Shown in pieces: positions 23,446 to 37,830 of a stretch of 64,000 bases of DNA. Made by a program: the position numbers and the translations under genes. The stretch comes from Sinotaia quadrata (taxonomy: Eukaryota > Mollusca > Gastropoda > Architaenioglossa > Viviparidae). Within the stretch, counting starts at the first letter, position 1. Every line of letters begins with the position of its first letter. The stretch lies in the NCBI GenBank assembly GCA_028829895.1, contig CM054182.1:63606379-63670378 (forward strand), given 5' to 3'. The notes beneath the pieces are model-generated. The model saw nothing but the letters and a program-made list of their open reading frames with translations. It was not told the DNA's origin and did no database searches.

Positions 23446-24187
23446 AATATTATATAGACAGAGAGCTCGGTAGGGCGCACACACACTCAGTACCTCAGTT
23501 CACGCGCGCATTGGCTGACCGTGTACGGCGCACGTGCGTCACTGAGAGCCGTGGATGTAACTGAACCGGCTCTCCTCATCAGCAGCTAACAAGGGGTGTC
23601 ACGTTGTCTGGTCTCATTACTCGTACAGCGACCTTGCGTTGCCACTGACAATTATTCTGCTGATGAATGATTGATTACTGACACTCCTATATGTAGAAGT
23701 AGATTTTTGACCTCTGTGACCCAGAGTACTTTCAGGGACAGTCGCGACTGTAATACTTTAGTGACTTATCTGCAAAGACGGCAGTTACATAAAGGAAGAG
23801 AAAGACGAATTTGACAACTCTTGTCATGCACGATAAGCAGTAAAAACGTCAACAGTGAATGTACTCAAGCGAGTTTGGACTAAATAAATCACAGTTCTAA
23901 CACACAACATTAATATTGAATGGAATCAACAAATTTAGCCTACATCTCTAGGATCAGCAATAAGCAGGAGGTAGTTGGGGGTAGAATGGGAGGGTAATCA
24001 AGTTTTCTCTGGTTGAATGTGTCACAGCCCTTGTATAAAAGGTTAACATTACAACGAATCAAGTTCACTCCTACGTTTTTCAGACTAATTTATTCCTATT
24101 CATTGGGGTGAGATTTCTTTGCTCCTTTTATTCCCACCCACCCTCATCTATCCCCATTGCTTTAAGCCATCTTATTTGATCCCTCTT
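23446..24187. other. GC-richer, then AT-rich, non-coding
   Basis: The first 200 bp may be a transcribed leader. From about 24115 degenerate units with agccatcttattt lead up to the LTR-like insertion. Confidence 0.4.
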
Positions 24188-24921
24188 TGTGACGCCAACG
24201 CAACCTAGTTCATGGTTGTGATTATTATTATTATTAATTAATCATCCATAAAAATCTTATTTTACGTTATTAATAATTCTCCAGCAGACACCACTCGTCT
24301 ATCTCACATGGTGATATGCAGGCACTTTTCTCTCTTCCAGAACATTAAAGACAAATATTTACCTTCACACAATATTTCCGTAGGTGGAAAACTTCTTACT
24401 AAAGGAGAAGACAAATCTGTCTTTTAATCTATATTTAGCAAGCCTTCATCCACCTATTTTCTTCTCCAACATAAGGTTATCAATATGTGTAAGAAGGTCA
24501 ATAAATTTAACAAAAAATTGTTAAATCAACAATTAAATATGCATGAAATATTTGTAAGTCCAATCTCTCTCAGTCAGTTAATTCACCATTAAGCTAACAG
24601 TCACCTATCATAACCGGACATCTTGCCACACCAAATTCAAAGTGATTAGACAATAGACTTCTCTACAGCAGGTAAACTTTTGATCTCAGCCCATTTGGTT
24701 GATCTCTTTCTCATTAACCTTTGGATAATAAAAACTACTAATCCAGTTTGAACTGTTTTGGATTGCATGTTCTAGCATATTCTCAACTCGAGTTGTTTAC
24801 TCCAACTCTGACACAAAAATACCATCATAAGGAGTGCCCAAGGTCAGGTCACTTCAACAATTTAAGAATTTATATAACAATTAAAATTAAAAATAGGGTT
24901 AGGTAAATTTACTCCCCAACA
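24188..24921 (-). mobile_element. LTR-like repeat copy B, with 5-bp target duplication
   Basis: On the minus strand the element starts TGTTGG and ends GTCACA. The five bases before 24188 and the five after 24921 are both CTCTT, a perfect target duplication of the size made by retroviral-type integrases. It lacks about 870 bp of the interior found in copy A (A positions about 943-1812) and is therefore an internally deleted copy. It sits within a minisatellite whose agcccatcttatttcatccc units are seen on both sides. Confidence 0.8.
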
Positions 24922-24926
24922 CTCTT

Positions 24927-25003
24927 GTTTTTAGCCCATCTTATTTCATCCCCATTGCATTTTATTTCCACTACCAAGTTTTTAGCCCATCTTATTCTCT
25001 CTC

Positions 25004-25089
<86 letters not shown>

Positions 25090-25120
25090 GCTTTAGCCCA
25101 TCTTACTCCACCCCAAAGTG
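24927..25120. repeat. Minisatellite interrupted by (CA)n
   Basis: Units of ttttagcccatcttatt flank a perfect (CA)n tract at 25009-25088. Related units lie at 24115-24185, left of copy B. Confidence 0.85.
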
Positions 25121-25244
25121 TTCATCCCTTCTTTCTGAAGCAGTCACTTAAGAGCCAATATCAGTAGTGTGAATTACATCAGCTGACATTATACGTCTCA
25201 AACAAAAACACGCGGTCAGAAGCAACGACAAGCACGTTCAACCA

Positions 25245-25410
25245 TCCGTCTAACTGGTCAATTCCTTCTCAACCATTCATCTTATTCTAACTAGTCAGTT
25301 CTTTCCCAACTATTCATCTAACTGGTCAGTTCTTTTCCAACCATCCATCCAACTGATTAGTTCTTTCACAACCATTTATCTAACTGGTCAGTTCTTTCAC
25401 AACCAAATTC
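25245..25410. repeat. Minisatellite, about 38-42 bp period
   Basis: About four to five units of aaccatccatctaactggtc and agttcttt. Confidence 0.85.
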
Positions 25411-25449
25411 GTTGCATCGTCCAGATTCACTATTGTGAATGCACTTGCC

Positions 25450-25672
25450 TGTCAGTGATAAACGCTCTCTTGAAAGAAATGTGTGTGTATGTTTTTTTTC
25501 AGGAACAGTGATAAACGCTCTTTTCAAAGAACTGCCTGTGTGTATGTGTTTCTCAGTAACAGTGATAAACGCTCTTTTCAAAGAACTGTCTGTGTGTATG
25601 TGTTTCTCAGTAACAGTGATAAACGCTCTTTTCAAAGAACTGTCTGTGTGTACGTGTTTCTCAGTAACAGTG
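25450..25672. repeat. 54-bp minisatellite, about four units
   Basis: Units start at 25454, 25508, 25562 and 25616 (gtgataaacgctcttttcaa). The 54-bp period keeps three frames open on the two strands, so the 161-, 104- and 82-codon ORFs here are rejected. Confidence 0.95.
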
Positions 25673-25913
25673 TGTCTGTGTGTTTGTATACGGATGTGGA
25701 GGCAGGTGTGTGCGTGTGTATATGTGTATGAATTGTGTGGTTTAGATACGTAAAAAGTGCTCATAAAGGATATCATAAATAATTCTAAATTCACACTAGC
25801 AAAACTGAAGGACAAAGTCATTGATATATATATACTTTTTATTTTAATCAAAACCTATTCCAATGCCGTATTCAATTAACTGGCTAGTCGACCTGTGAAT
25901 TGGGACAATCTTA

Positions 25914-25933
25914 CGGGGGGGGGGGGGGGGGGG
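25914..25933. repeat. Poly-G run
   Basis: About 20 consecutive G. It may form a quadruplex and its true length is unreliable in most sequencing. Confidence 0.9.
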
Positions 25934-28303
25934 TTCTTTCATAAATAATAATTTTAGCGTCATCTGTTCTATCCAAAAGACTGTACAAAATCGTATATGA
26001 CGTCATCGATTTTTGTCAAAGTGTGTAAATTCGGCTTAATGCATGCAGTGTGATGCTTACATCGATGGCAAAGGATGAAAGTGACGTCACTACCCCCTCT
26101 TCCCGGAAACAAATTTAAGTGTCTTCAACTGTGCTTAATTCAGCTACGTAATAAGTATATAACGGTTTAATTTAAGGAAACTGCACTACTTCTGACTCAT
26201 ATATACTAGAGGATCGCGGAATGAAAATAAATAAGATGTAAATATTGCGTGCGCCACTGCGTAATTCGCTGAGCTGATTTCAAGTTAGCTAGATTGCTAA
26301 AGTTTAAAAACGGGCAAAATTTGTATACTCAAAATTTACTATATTAAACTGCCGATACATTGATGAAACGATATCTGGCTTGAAGTTATCGAAAGCAATG
26401 AACACGTTTAATACTCTAACTTTCTATTATCTTCAAACTAAAGGATCTCTAAACACTAACAAAAGGGGCGACAACTCGATATGCTCCAGCTAACGAGAAG
26501 TTCTTTGTATAAGTTGTGGGGGGGAAACGTATGTGACGTAGGTAGATATTTGACCCTCCTACCTGCGAAACTCCCGCCTCGATTCCGCGCGGCTACTCAG
26601 CTTACATGTACGTGACTTTTGATTTATTTTTAGACAACTCGTGCGCTTACTCAATCCAGTCGAGGACTGTGTGCTATTGTGTACCCTCCCTTTTGTGATA
26701 GCAGATAGTTCTAATTTCATGCAGTCCAATTCTGTGTTAAGGAAAAACTATTGTTCAGATAACTTTGTAAATGAAATGCTATTCATCTACTTCATTAAAG
26801 TAACACCTAATTTAAGCAAAATTAAACCGGGTGCGCCAGTAACTGGCGATTATTTATAGAATCCAATCCCAAGTACATGGCTTGGACGGAGTGAACAGAG
26901 ATTAACAGGACTTAAAAGTGTGTTTTCGGGGAAGGGTAAAAGAAATAATTGGAGTCTTGATTATAAAATTTAAATTAAAAATCGCGAAACCGAAGATTAC
27001 AAAACTTACCACCTTAAATTCAACACCGACGATACTACAAATAGTTCTAAAAGGCAAAGTAATTTTAAAAAAAAAAAGAAAATTAGAAAATAACTTTAAA
27101 AATTAAAAAGGTTCCTTAGCCATGTATTATCTATTTATCTACCTAGATTCTAGATGGAAAGGACGAAAAGAGTGTAAATACTTATAAACTGAGAAACCCT
27201 GCGCAAACTGTACTTAGACTGTGCCAACAACTGTATTATGTCGTTTATATATTGTTCCTTAAAGACCAAGTAAAAAGACCACTTTATACATGTATATTTA
27301 TTAAAACGAGATATTTCAGGGATGTCAACATTTCTAAACGTCCCGGCTAAGTTTCAGTAGCCAACAACTTTTATAAATGTTATTATTTTTTTTTATGGTT
27401 AAACATGGATGGAATAGAAGCCAAAGCTCTCGTTCGTGCACGAGACTGCTACATGACGACACAAAGTGGCTAAAATTATCTGGGCTATAATCCAGGCAAT
27501 GTTGTTTCTTTGGTTACCGTGCAGTTTAAAGTTTGCGATAATGAGACATTCCTTCATAGCTACATTTCCTTTAATCAAGTGTCATACATTCCATATCAAA
27601 GTGTGGCTTTTTAGCCCTTTGTGTTGTCATTAAGCTCGTTTGTGTACATTGGTAACACTGACAATCTCGCCGAAACATGTTCTTTTATCGCTTATATTGA
27701 AATATCCATCGGGACTATGGCTTCGAAAGTTTCTGTATAATATCAGAAAACCTACCGTCAGTCTGTTGATTGAGTTCATACATTGACTGACCTAAATTCC
27801 TCCTCTTCACTTGATCTTTAAAAGTGGCCATAATTACTAGCAGTTTCAGACAGTGCTATCCAAGTTAATGATTCAGTCAAGCGTCATATCTCAAATGGAA
27901 AGTTTCAATTTTCACAAACACAGAAACCTAAAACAAAATACACTTTAAATTTCATAGCGGCCTGACTGAGTTTTACTGGGAGATGGGTTTGATTAAAGTT
28001 CTGCCGATGGATAATGGATAGCTTCAGTCCTAGAAGTGGTCTTGATTTCGGGCCTCGTTTCACTTTCCTACTGTGCACTGCCTCGCAAGTTTGCTGCACG
28101 TTCTCTGGCACAGATCAATAGTGTGTGAATCAGAGATCGATCACACATTGCCACAGCGTCCCCAATTAGGTGTCGCAATTGGAAAGTTCTGCGAGGGTTA
28201 AGAGGTTTTAAAATATTAAACTCCCACAGAAATAACAGGACAGGTCAAACACGCACATAACTCAAGGACATCGGCTCCACAGTTATCTAGCCAGACACCG
28301 GAA
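25934..28303. other. Non-coding, no supported gene
   Basis: Two TGACGTCA palindromes (about 25998 and 26082). An unrecognised 72-codon ORF (26641-26859) follows an acceptor-like tttttag but shows no known family. Nothing else can be supported. Confidence 0.4.
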
Positions 28304-28341
28304 ATGGCCACACATAGACACTGGCCTCACGCTCGAGAGAG
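28304..28341 (+). other. Candidate short coding exon
   Basis: The ATG at 28304 has a good context (ggaaATGG) and opens 12 codons plus two bases up to a consensus donor GAG/GTGAGT at 28341/28342, giving a phase-2 intron. Its value rests on the match with the next candidate exon. Confidence 0.2.
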
Positions 28342-28977
28342 GTGAGTGGCTCCATCCAAACTCAGGGTCTGATTTTCTTTTAAATTTAGAAATCCTAACC
28401 GCTCCAGAGCGCTGGGTTTAATGTGTGGTGTAACCGTAGAAAATGATAAAGTTAAACAACGTGTTACCAGAAAATACATGCTAAAGGTGAAAGTGAAATA
28501 AATAAAAATAGCTCCATAGACAAAACTGCACAGGCAACAATTTTTTTTTATTTTAAAAACCCATAAATTATCATGTTTACTACCTAAAGCTATCTCTTTT
28601 CAACCTCAATCTCCCAGGATTCAAGAGAAAATTTCATTTTACTAAACATACAACGTGTCGAATAATCAGAAATCTTTTATGGTAGTAGAAATATTTCGTC
28701 TGCAAAAGTGAGTATATTATAATTTTCTAAAAGTCTTTAATCACTTAAAGAGCACACACACAAACACAAAATTATTTTTTTTTAAATCGTGTAGAAAAGC
28801 AAGTCAGCTTTTAAAGATAAATTTTATGAGAGTGTGCTTGATTATTCGTAATCAGTTTTACTGATATTTTCACGAGTAAAAGAATTTTTATTTTAACGGG
28901 TTGTGATGTGCAAATGAATGCTGTGGCTTGATTTAAGAGTAAGTATCACATTTTTTTTTTTTTTTTACTACCCACAG

Positions 28978-29128
28978 GTGTCGCTGCGGTGTGAGTGCAG
29001 TCAAGGTCGAGATCCACGAGCACGATGCCCTTTGTGTACTCAAGTGCTCTGGAGCGCCGAGTAGTGCGTGCATGCTCGACACAGTTTCGTGCTCTTCTGT
29101 TTGGGGGCGAGTAGAGAGATGTGGTTGA
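28978..29128 (+). other. Candidate cysteine-rich terminal exon
   Basis: A very strong acceptor (a T-run followed by ctacccacag) ends at 28977. If one base completes a split codon (phase 2), 49 codons are open to TGA at 29126-29128 and include seven cysteines. The segment is distinctly richer in GC and CpG than its flanks. Both the donor at 28342 and the one at 13091 would leave a phase-2 intron. No family is recognised, a second frame is open for 28 codons, and no AATAAA lies close behind, so a non-coding GC-rich segment remains possible. Confidence 0.25.
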
Positions 29129-30985
29129 GCACTGAGGCCTAGAGTAACAGTATGCAGTTCACGTTGTTTCAGTTCATTGTAATTTTACAGCTAAGCATCT
29201 AATACTGTTGTTGGAGGGGGGGGGGTTGTATTTTTTTTCTAGTTCTTTCATTTTTAATGAAAAGTTTTAGGTGACAATATATCCGGGTTCTTTATCTTTT
29301 TTTCCCTTTAAACAAAAGTTATTTATTTTACAATAGACACATGTTTTGTTATTTCCAACAGGACTTTTGTCAAACAGCAACAAAAAGCCGTGTAAGTCCA
29401 TGACGTCACCTTGAACTCTGCGTACCCACGATGAAAGAGGCTGTCACGTGAACTGTGATGTCGACAAGCCACGTGTCAAAACTGATATTACTCTTCACTC
29501 CTGTGGCCGTTTTGCTATTTAATGGGTTTCGTACCTGCTTCCATCTTTCGCTGATTTTGCGGACGGGCGAAAGCAATAACAGAGAGATGTATGTTCTGGA
29601 TGGAGTGAAATAGTGCCCTGTTTATAAAATTATGGTCTGGCCGTGTGCTTGAAAAAGCCTGAGAAGCAATTTTTATCAGCACAGATTAGGATATTTCTGC
29701 GCTATATCGGATCCAGGTCCGCCTTAAATATGCCCATGATCTTTGCAGATCATATCACGTACGGCACAGTTGTATTAAGGAACGTCACTTCCTTGATTTT
29801 GCTTATACAATATGTCACCAATAACAAAACAACCAATCCAAAGAGTCCATCACTAAAGATCCTGGGTTTGCGTAATGGACGCGAAAGTCTTTACAAATAC
29901 GTGGGAACAGGTGACACTTCGAAATAAAGGTCAGAAAAAGAACGAAAGCCGGGGAAAAAGAAAAAGAAAACAACACAAAGAGCCCTTTTTATTAATTCCA
30001 CATTTATTTGCCCATAAAACACGACACTGAATCCGTCGACCTAGCTAGAGATGACGAATACGTTGGAGGATTACTAAGACAAACATTTCTCCTTTCCTCC
30101 CCCACCCTCTCTCTCCCTCACACATGCACGCACACACATACAAAAACGCACGCACATACATACATACATACATTAAGGTAAGAGCACGATGTCATTGTCT
30201 TGTCTAAGGTAGAGTTTAAGCGGCAACCAAGAGCGTAGACCTTAGTGACTAGATTAAGGGCTTTATTCAAAATTGCGGAAGTCCTCTGTCACAGTCAGTC
30301 ACATATTCGTCCGGCCTGCATTTATGTTGGGTGTGACTACAGGATGTCACGGTATGAAGGCACGCAGAGTGTGAATTACATGTTAACTCAGGATGCACGG
30401 AAGTTGCTAAAGGACAGAGCCGAAAGCCACTCAGGTAGGGAACACAAGTAGCCCGTATCGGTTCGTTAGCAATGCCATGCTATGTAACAGAACCTTTATT
30501 CATTGCCAGATGTACAAAACAATAATAAACCATTATTGTATATCTACATTAGAATACCTTACGTTAATTTCTTCTTTTTCTTTAATCCCCCCCACCCCAT
30601 CCATCCATCCAATACTGTTCTGTCTCCCAACCTCCAGCCCTCGATCGCTTACCTCCCTTTATGACGACACTGAAAACTAGATGTGTGCATGTACAGAAAA
30701 GCAAATCAGTGCGTCGGTAAACACGCGGCGCAACGCTTCTGCATGAACACACTACAGGAACCAGCCAGCCAGCCGATAAAAAAAGAAAAAATAGACAACA
30801 AAAATGAAACTTTAGCAGAGCTTTTCTGACGTTTGTGCAAAACTAGTGATCCTAGGACTGAAGGCTTACCTGACAAGGGCCGCAACTCAGTCCATTTCTT
30901 ACTGTCGTGTTCCCTGACGTATGCCGGTAATGCCCATCTTAAACAACAGCACACTGTCTGTGATAGTGACCCTTCAGTCTCGCGA

Positions 30986-30986
<1 letters not shown>
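29129..30986. other. Non-coding, no supported gene
   Basis: G-run at 29214-29223, CACG/CATA patches at 30118-30175, and an unrecognised 94-codon ORF at 29643-29927 that I do not accept. Confidence 0.45.

Positions 30987-31050
<64 letters not shown>
30987..31050. repeat. (TG)n microsatellite
   Basis: Perfect TG tract followed by TG-rich sequence to 31130. Confidence 0.95.
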
Positions 31051-31051
<1 letters not shown>

Positions 31052-31130
31052 TGTGAGTGTGATATGTGAAAGGTGTGTGTGGTGTTTTGTATGTGGTGTG
31101 TGTTGTGTGAGTATGTGTGGTGGGTGTGCA

Positions 31131-33306
31131 AAGAAAAATTGTAATTATCAAGCCTACGACGTCATCATGTCATCCTCTTCTTTGGACATGTTCCAGCCGT
31201 GTCTGCCGCTATACGTTTCTCTGGCAACATCACTTAAAACGTTCCAGTGTAAAACGCTCTCATGTCGGCATGAGGCATCGACGCACGCCGGCTTCTGACA
31301 CACACAAGTAACCGTTTCTACCTACTCTTAAGTCTTATAATCGACAACAGATTGTCAGTGCCGCACGGAGCAGCTTACTGACCCCCGGTGCTTGCGATAT
31401 ATACGACATATAATTAGCCACAACAATGCTGGGACTAATGAAGAAAGCACGAGTGACGATTTCCGTTAACCCGCAGCACACCAGAAACTTTTTTTTTTTC
31501 CTAACATGGAAACTACGCACCGCGACTCTGGAAAGTTCTTGTTTTCACCTATTCTTCTCAGTGTCATGAAGTGCAGTTCTTTTATGTGTGAAGGCACCCC
31601 TTTCCCCTCCCCCCTCCTTATTCTCGAGCTCTCACTGCATCTGCCATGCAGGTGCAGTCATAAGTAAAGGGCGCAGTCGCTTTGTCATGAGGCAATAATT
31701 ATTGTACAATTGTGTATACCAGCAGAGTAATTGACGATTCTGAAATAACAAGAAATCTACTCTAGAAAAATGACTGATCTTGGCAAATACTGTATAAAAA
31801 CTTCTTGTCTGAAAATTAATACAAGTCACTATCAAATAATCTGTTCGTGGTATATATATCTATTGCTAATGACAACATTTTCACCTGCACGGTTGTCAAG
31901 TTGGTTCAAAGCATTTCAAATTTGATCAAAATAAAGACCTTTAATTTATACTATATATTGCTCGTATTGTTTTTAAAGTTCGAGAACTATTTGAAGTTAT
32001 TCTTCTTATAGTCATTAATAATGTCGTCCGATCAGTTATCATCAGTCAATTTCATATTTCTCCACTGGTTGCCTTCCAGATCTGATACTTGACCTTGGCT
32101 GAAGCCGTTATTGTGGGAAAAAAGAAAAAAGTCTGGTTTAAGGTTTAACACGACAGCAAACCGCATGGGTGGAGACAAAACAAAAAAAAAGAAAGAATCA
32201 CCCTTAATTTTTATATCCATTTTTTTTATTTAAAAAAAAATAATCTCGATAACCCCAACACCCTTGCGAAAATGTGTCAAGGGCAATAACTCTTTATGCA
32301 CTTTCACAAACTATCGCTGAAAAAGAGTTGGATGGGATTCTGCCACAAACGAGGGGTCATGCCCATTTGAATCCCTTCGCTTCTGTCAATTTATTCAAAT
32401 CCAGCACGCAGAAACTATCAAAGCCAATATGGCGTGTTCATTTGAAACAGAGATGGGGGGGACGAAGTGACGGAAAGGCGATGAAGTAACAATAATAAGA
32501 GAGATGATTACGCCTGGTTTTCCGTTCCCTAAACAATGTTAAGCACTTAACTGACACAAACGACAAGGAGCCCGAAAGAAATCTTGATTGGTGACCATTT
32601 CTTTCTAATGCATTTCGTTCATATCCTCCACCAACAGTTTAAAGGTGGAGGGGGGGGGGATTATTTTTGTTGGGAAGCTGTTCGGACTAGTTCCAGAGAA
32701 GATGTAGGTCCTAGTTTCCTGCGAGAAAAGGGCTTGAAGTGAGATCGGAAAGTGAGATAAAAGTCACTCTGACAGCTGGCGTCTAACTCATGACTTAAAG
32801 CTTACGCCAAGAAATCATCAGTCTCGCATTACAAATCAGTGACTTCATGCTTATTATGACATCAGTGACACATTACAATATAAAATGTAACGTCAAATTC
32901 GTAACTTAGTCTCATCTGATGTCAGTTTCACTTCGCAAATATGTCGTCAAACTCAATGACGTCAGATTTATGCAGAGCAAGTTATCATCTCAAATTAAAT
33001 GACGTCAAATTAGAATTTAAGCTTATGCTTGCTAGACATCATGTTTCATATTTCTAAATGTAATCAACGCCTACTTTTAGCCTTAAGCCTAACGAGACAT
33101 CCGTTCCAGTTACTAAGTATGGTCAACTCATACTCAGGATTTCGACTAACAAGACATTATTCTACATTATATGGCGTCGCCAACTCATACTATATCTGGC
33201 AAAAAATAAGTCTTACATTACATAAAAGGCCAAATTTCAAATATTTGCTAAGTAGTAATAATTCTATTTAATTGGCTGTTCAAAAATGTACTATTTAATC
33301 TCCCGG
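31131..33306. other. Non-coding; diverged TGACGTCA-type repeats
   Basis: Between 32850 and 33010 short diverged units contain gacgtca/gatgtca/cgtcaaa, with perfect TGACGTCA at about 32957 and 33000. No gene can be supported. Confidence 0.45.
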
Positions 33307-33548
33307 CCTCACATCAGGAAAAATAGCAATAATACAATTCAGTCACAACAGATATGCAAATATTCACACAGCAATGTTCTTAATAAAATACAGTTTATAA
33401 TACTAAGAAATCGATGTGTTACCTTGTCTGAATGTAAACCTTTCTCGATTCATGTAATATGGCAGCCTGTCTGGAATATGTCTTAGGCGCGGTTCCCTCA
33501 TGAATAGCGGGCTAAAATTGTATTATTGCTATTTTTCCTATTGTGAGG
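33307..33548. repeat. Fold-back repeat
   Basis: The 33-bp arm 33307-33339 is the reverse complement of 33516-33548 at 31 of 33 positions, enclosing about 176 bp. Inside, 33375-33480 resembles 40345-40440 in inverted orientation (gaatcga, cagacaaggtaacaca, gatttctt), so it belongs to a dispersed AT-rich family. Confidence 0.7.
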
Positions 33549-33689
33549 CCAGAGAATAGAGTGACCTGATTAATATATATTTGTAATTCTAAATAATTGC
33601 TGGATTGTGTAAAGATTGTGGAACGTTAATTTATCTTCTTTGAAAAGTTAACTCACTAAATTAACAATTGTGAAATGCTGCATGTGTCG

Positions 33690-33900
33690 GAGTATTTGTA
33701 TCTGACGATTTTAATCCACTTGCCTGTAATATGTTTTATTATAATTGTAACACGCATGTGTGTGATTTAATTTATATTTCCATATCTATCCTTTATTGTA
33801 AAATACGATCAAAAGATCGATTATAAAAAAAAAACTACTCTATTGTCTATGCCACATGTACGGGTCAGTGAATAAATAGAATTGTCGCTCATGGGAATGA
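33690..33900. repeat. Dispersed AT-rich repeat, copy 1
   Basis: Shares with 40440-40640, in the same orientation, aatccactt, aattgtaacac.catgtg, attgtct, gccac, tacggataagtgaa-like sequence and tcgctcatgg. It is diverged and no coding content is seen. Confidence 0.6.
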
Positions 33901-35775
<1,875 letters not shown>

Positions 35776-35974
35776 TCATTCCATATTGTGCTAATGAAAT
35801 GAAAATGTATGTAGAATTACTATGTTTATAACTTTGTTAAAATAGCATTAATAGAATGTCGCAAGATACTCTGGGGTGTCTTTGTAATAATGTACTATAC
35901 CAAACATTTACTAGCTTAAGATATAATACATACATCTACAAATGCCGATACAGAGTATGAACTAGAGAAGACAA

Positions 35975-36500
35975 GTGAGGTAAGTAGTGTCAGAAGATCT
36001 TTTGACGTAATGTGGTAATAAGTTCTAGTGATGTTAAGAGGTAAAATAAGGTAATTGAGTTTGAGTGGTATTAGATCTTGTGAGGTGAAGTCATATACGA
36101 AGTTCTTGTGAGGTAAAGTGGTATATGTGGGACTTGTGAGGTTAAGTGGATAAGAAGGTCTTGCGAGTTATAGTTATGAGAAGGTCTTGTGAGGGAAAGT
36201 GGTATAGGAAATTCTTATGAGGTAAAGTGGTATACGAATGTCTTGTGAAGTAAAGTGGTATCAGTTCTCTTGAGGTCAAGTGGTGTAAGAAGGTTTTGTG
36301 AGGTTAAATGGTATAAGAAGCTCTTATGAGGTAAAGTGGTGTATGGTCTTGTGAGGTTAAGTGGTATAAGAAGTTCTTGTGATGTAAAATGATGTAAGAA
36401 GGTCTTGTGAGGTTAAGTGGTATAAAAAGTTCTTGTGAGGTTAAATGATGTAAGAAGGTCTTGTGAGGTAAAATGGTATAAGAAGATCTTGTGAGGTAGG
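35975..36500. repeat. Degenerate minisatellite, about 28-bp period
   Basis: Some eighteen diverged units of ggtcttgtgaggt followed by aaagtggtataag. Confidence 0.85.
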
Positions 36501-37245
36501 TAAATTATGAAGAATCTTTCTGGTGTACCTTCATTACGACACTAGTAGAAGTGACTGCAAAATGGTTGAAAGCAAGTGAATACAGAAGTATTGTGTTTCG
36601 TTTACAAGACACGCGTCAGGGATGGCGTGCATGTACTGCACCCTCTCTCTCTCCACCATGTCTTCACGCAAAGAATAACTCAAACAAACAAAAGCACACA
36701 CCAAAAGCTCGCGCGCGCGCACGCCAACCAACACGCATACAACACCGTACACAACGTTCAAAAGTCCAGTGAAAACTGTCAATGATTTTCTCAACTCCTG
36801 TTCCGACTTCGTGAACGAATTATAATAATGACTCGAAGACGTTCTGTGTCCAATGGTAGTGGTGTGAAAATCTTCGGACGACCCCAACGGTAAAGTACGA
36901 CAACTCCGCTGACGATTTCAAGCGGGCATAGCTCTGAGCAAGAGTTTAAATATTGGCAGGTCCGTATTGAAAAGTCACATCGGCCGGGTGAAAAGAGTTT
37001 GACGTGGGCGATGCAGTTGAATGCACACAAACACACTAATTAAACTAAATAAATAATAAATTAAAGGAGAGAAAGAGTGACTGGTACATGCGCTGGGCGG
37101 TTAGTGCGCGTGCTGCGAGTACGTTGTGTGTACATTTAGTGCAAACAATTTGCACTCGTTGAATCGTCACATTGTCTAAATATAGTCAAGATAGACCAGA
37201 ACACTTGCAGCTGCATAAAGTCGTCACCCTCTAAAACAATGCAGT
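36501..37245. other. Non-coding, no supported gene
   Basis: A (GC)n patch lies at 36709-36722. The unrecognised 117-codon minus ORF 36534-36887 is not accepted. Confidence 0.45.
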
Positions 37246-37249
37246 TCAA

Positions 37250-37385
37250 ACATACGTCATGCTGCATAACTCCAAATATATGTCACGTTGTACAACTATG
37301 CTGTCTAAGCATACGTCACGTTGTACAACTATGCTGTCTAAGCATACGTCACGTTGTACAACAGCGCACTCTAAGCACATGACGC
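37250..37385. repeat. 33-bp minisatellite, about four units
   Basis: Units of tacgtcacgttgtacaacta with tgctgtctaagca. Confidence 0.85.
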
Positions 37386-37459
37386 ATGAGCAAAGTATGC
37401 CTCAGTTTAGTGTCTGTCAAATTATGGCACATAATGACCTAGACTCCTATCCTATATAG

Positions 37460-37830
37460 CAATTAATTATATATTACGTCACACTTTGTATAACTAAGGC
37501 ATTCCGATTCAAGCATTTCTCTCTTTATCGTCATAGTCTATGCCTATGTCATTATGGCATTTATCTGTTTAATGACACATTTTTAGGGTCACAATGTATA
37601 TCTATGATACTGCTACATTTCTCAATAGTACATTCTTAGTCACAATGTAAATCTATGGCTTTACGACATTTCTCTGTTTAAGAACATTTTAATTGTCACA
37701 ACATATATCAATGACGTTGCGACATTTCTCTATTGAAGGACACAATTTTAGTTACAATGTATATCTATGACTTTACGATATTTCACTATCTAAGGACACA
37801 ATTTTAGAGTTCAAAGTACAACTGTGACAC
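37460..37830. repeat. Degenerate minisatellite, about 60-bp period
   Basis: About six units contain gacatttctctgttt, aggacaca.tttta and tcacaatgtatatctatgac. Confidence 0.75.

Noticed and set aside
25366..25851. 161-codon minus ORF and overlapping plus ORFs
   Set aside because: Produced by the 54-bp minisatellite; three frames on the two strands stay open for the same reason.
36534..36887. 117-codon minus ORF
   Set aside because: No recognised family, and its composition matches the non-coding surroundings.
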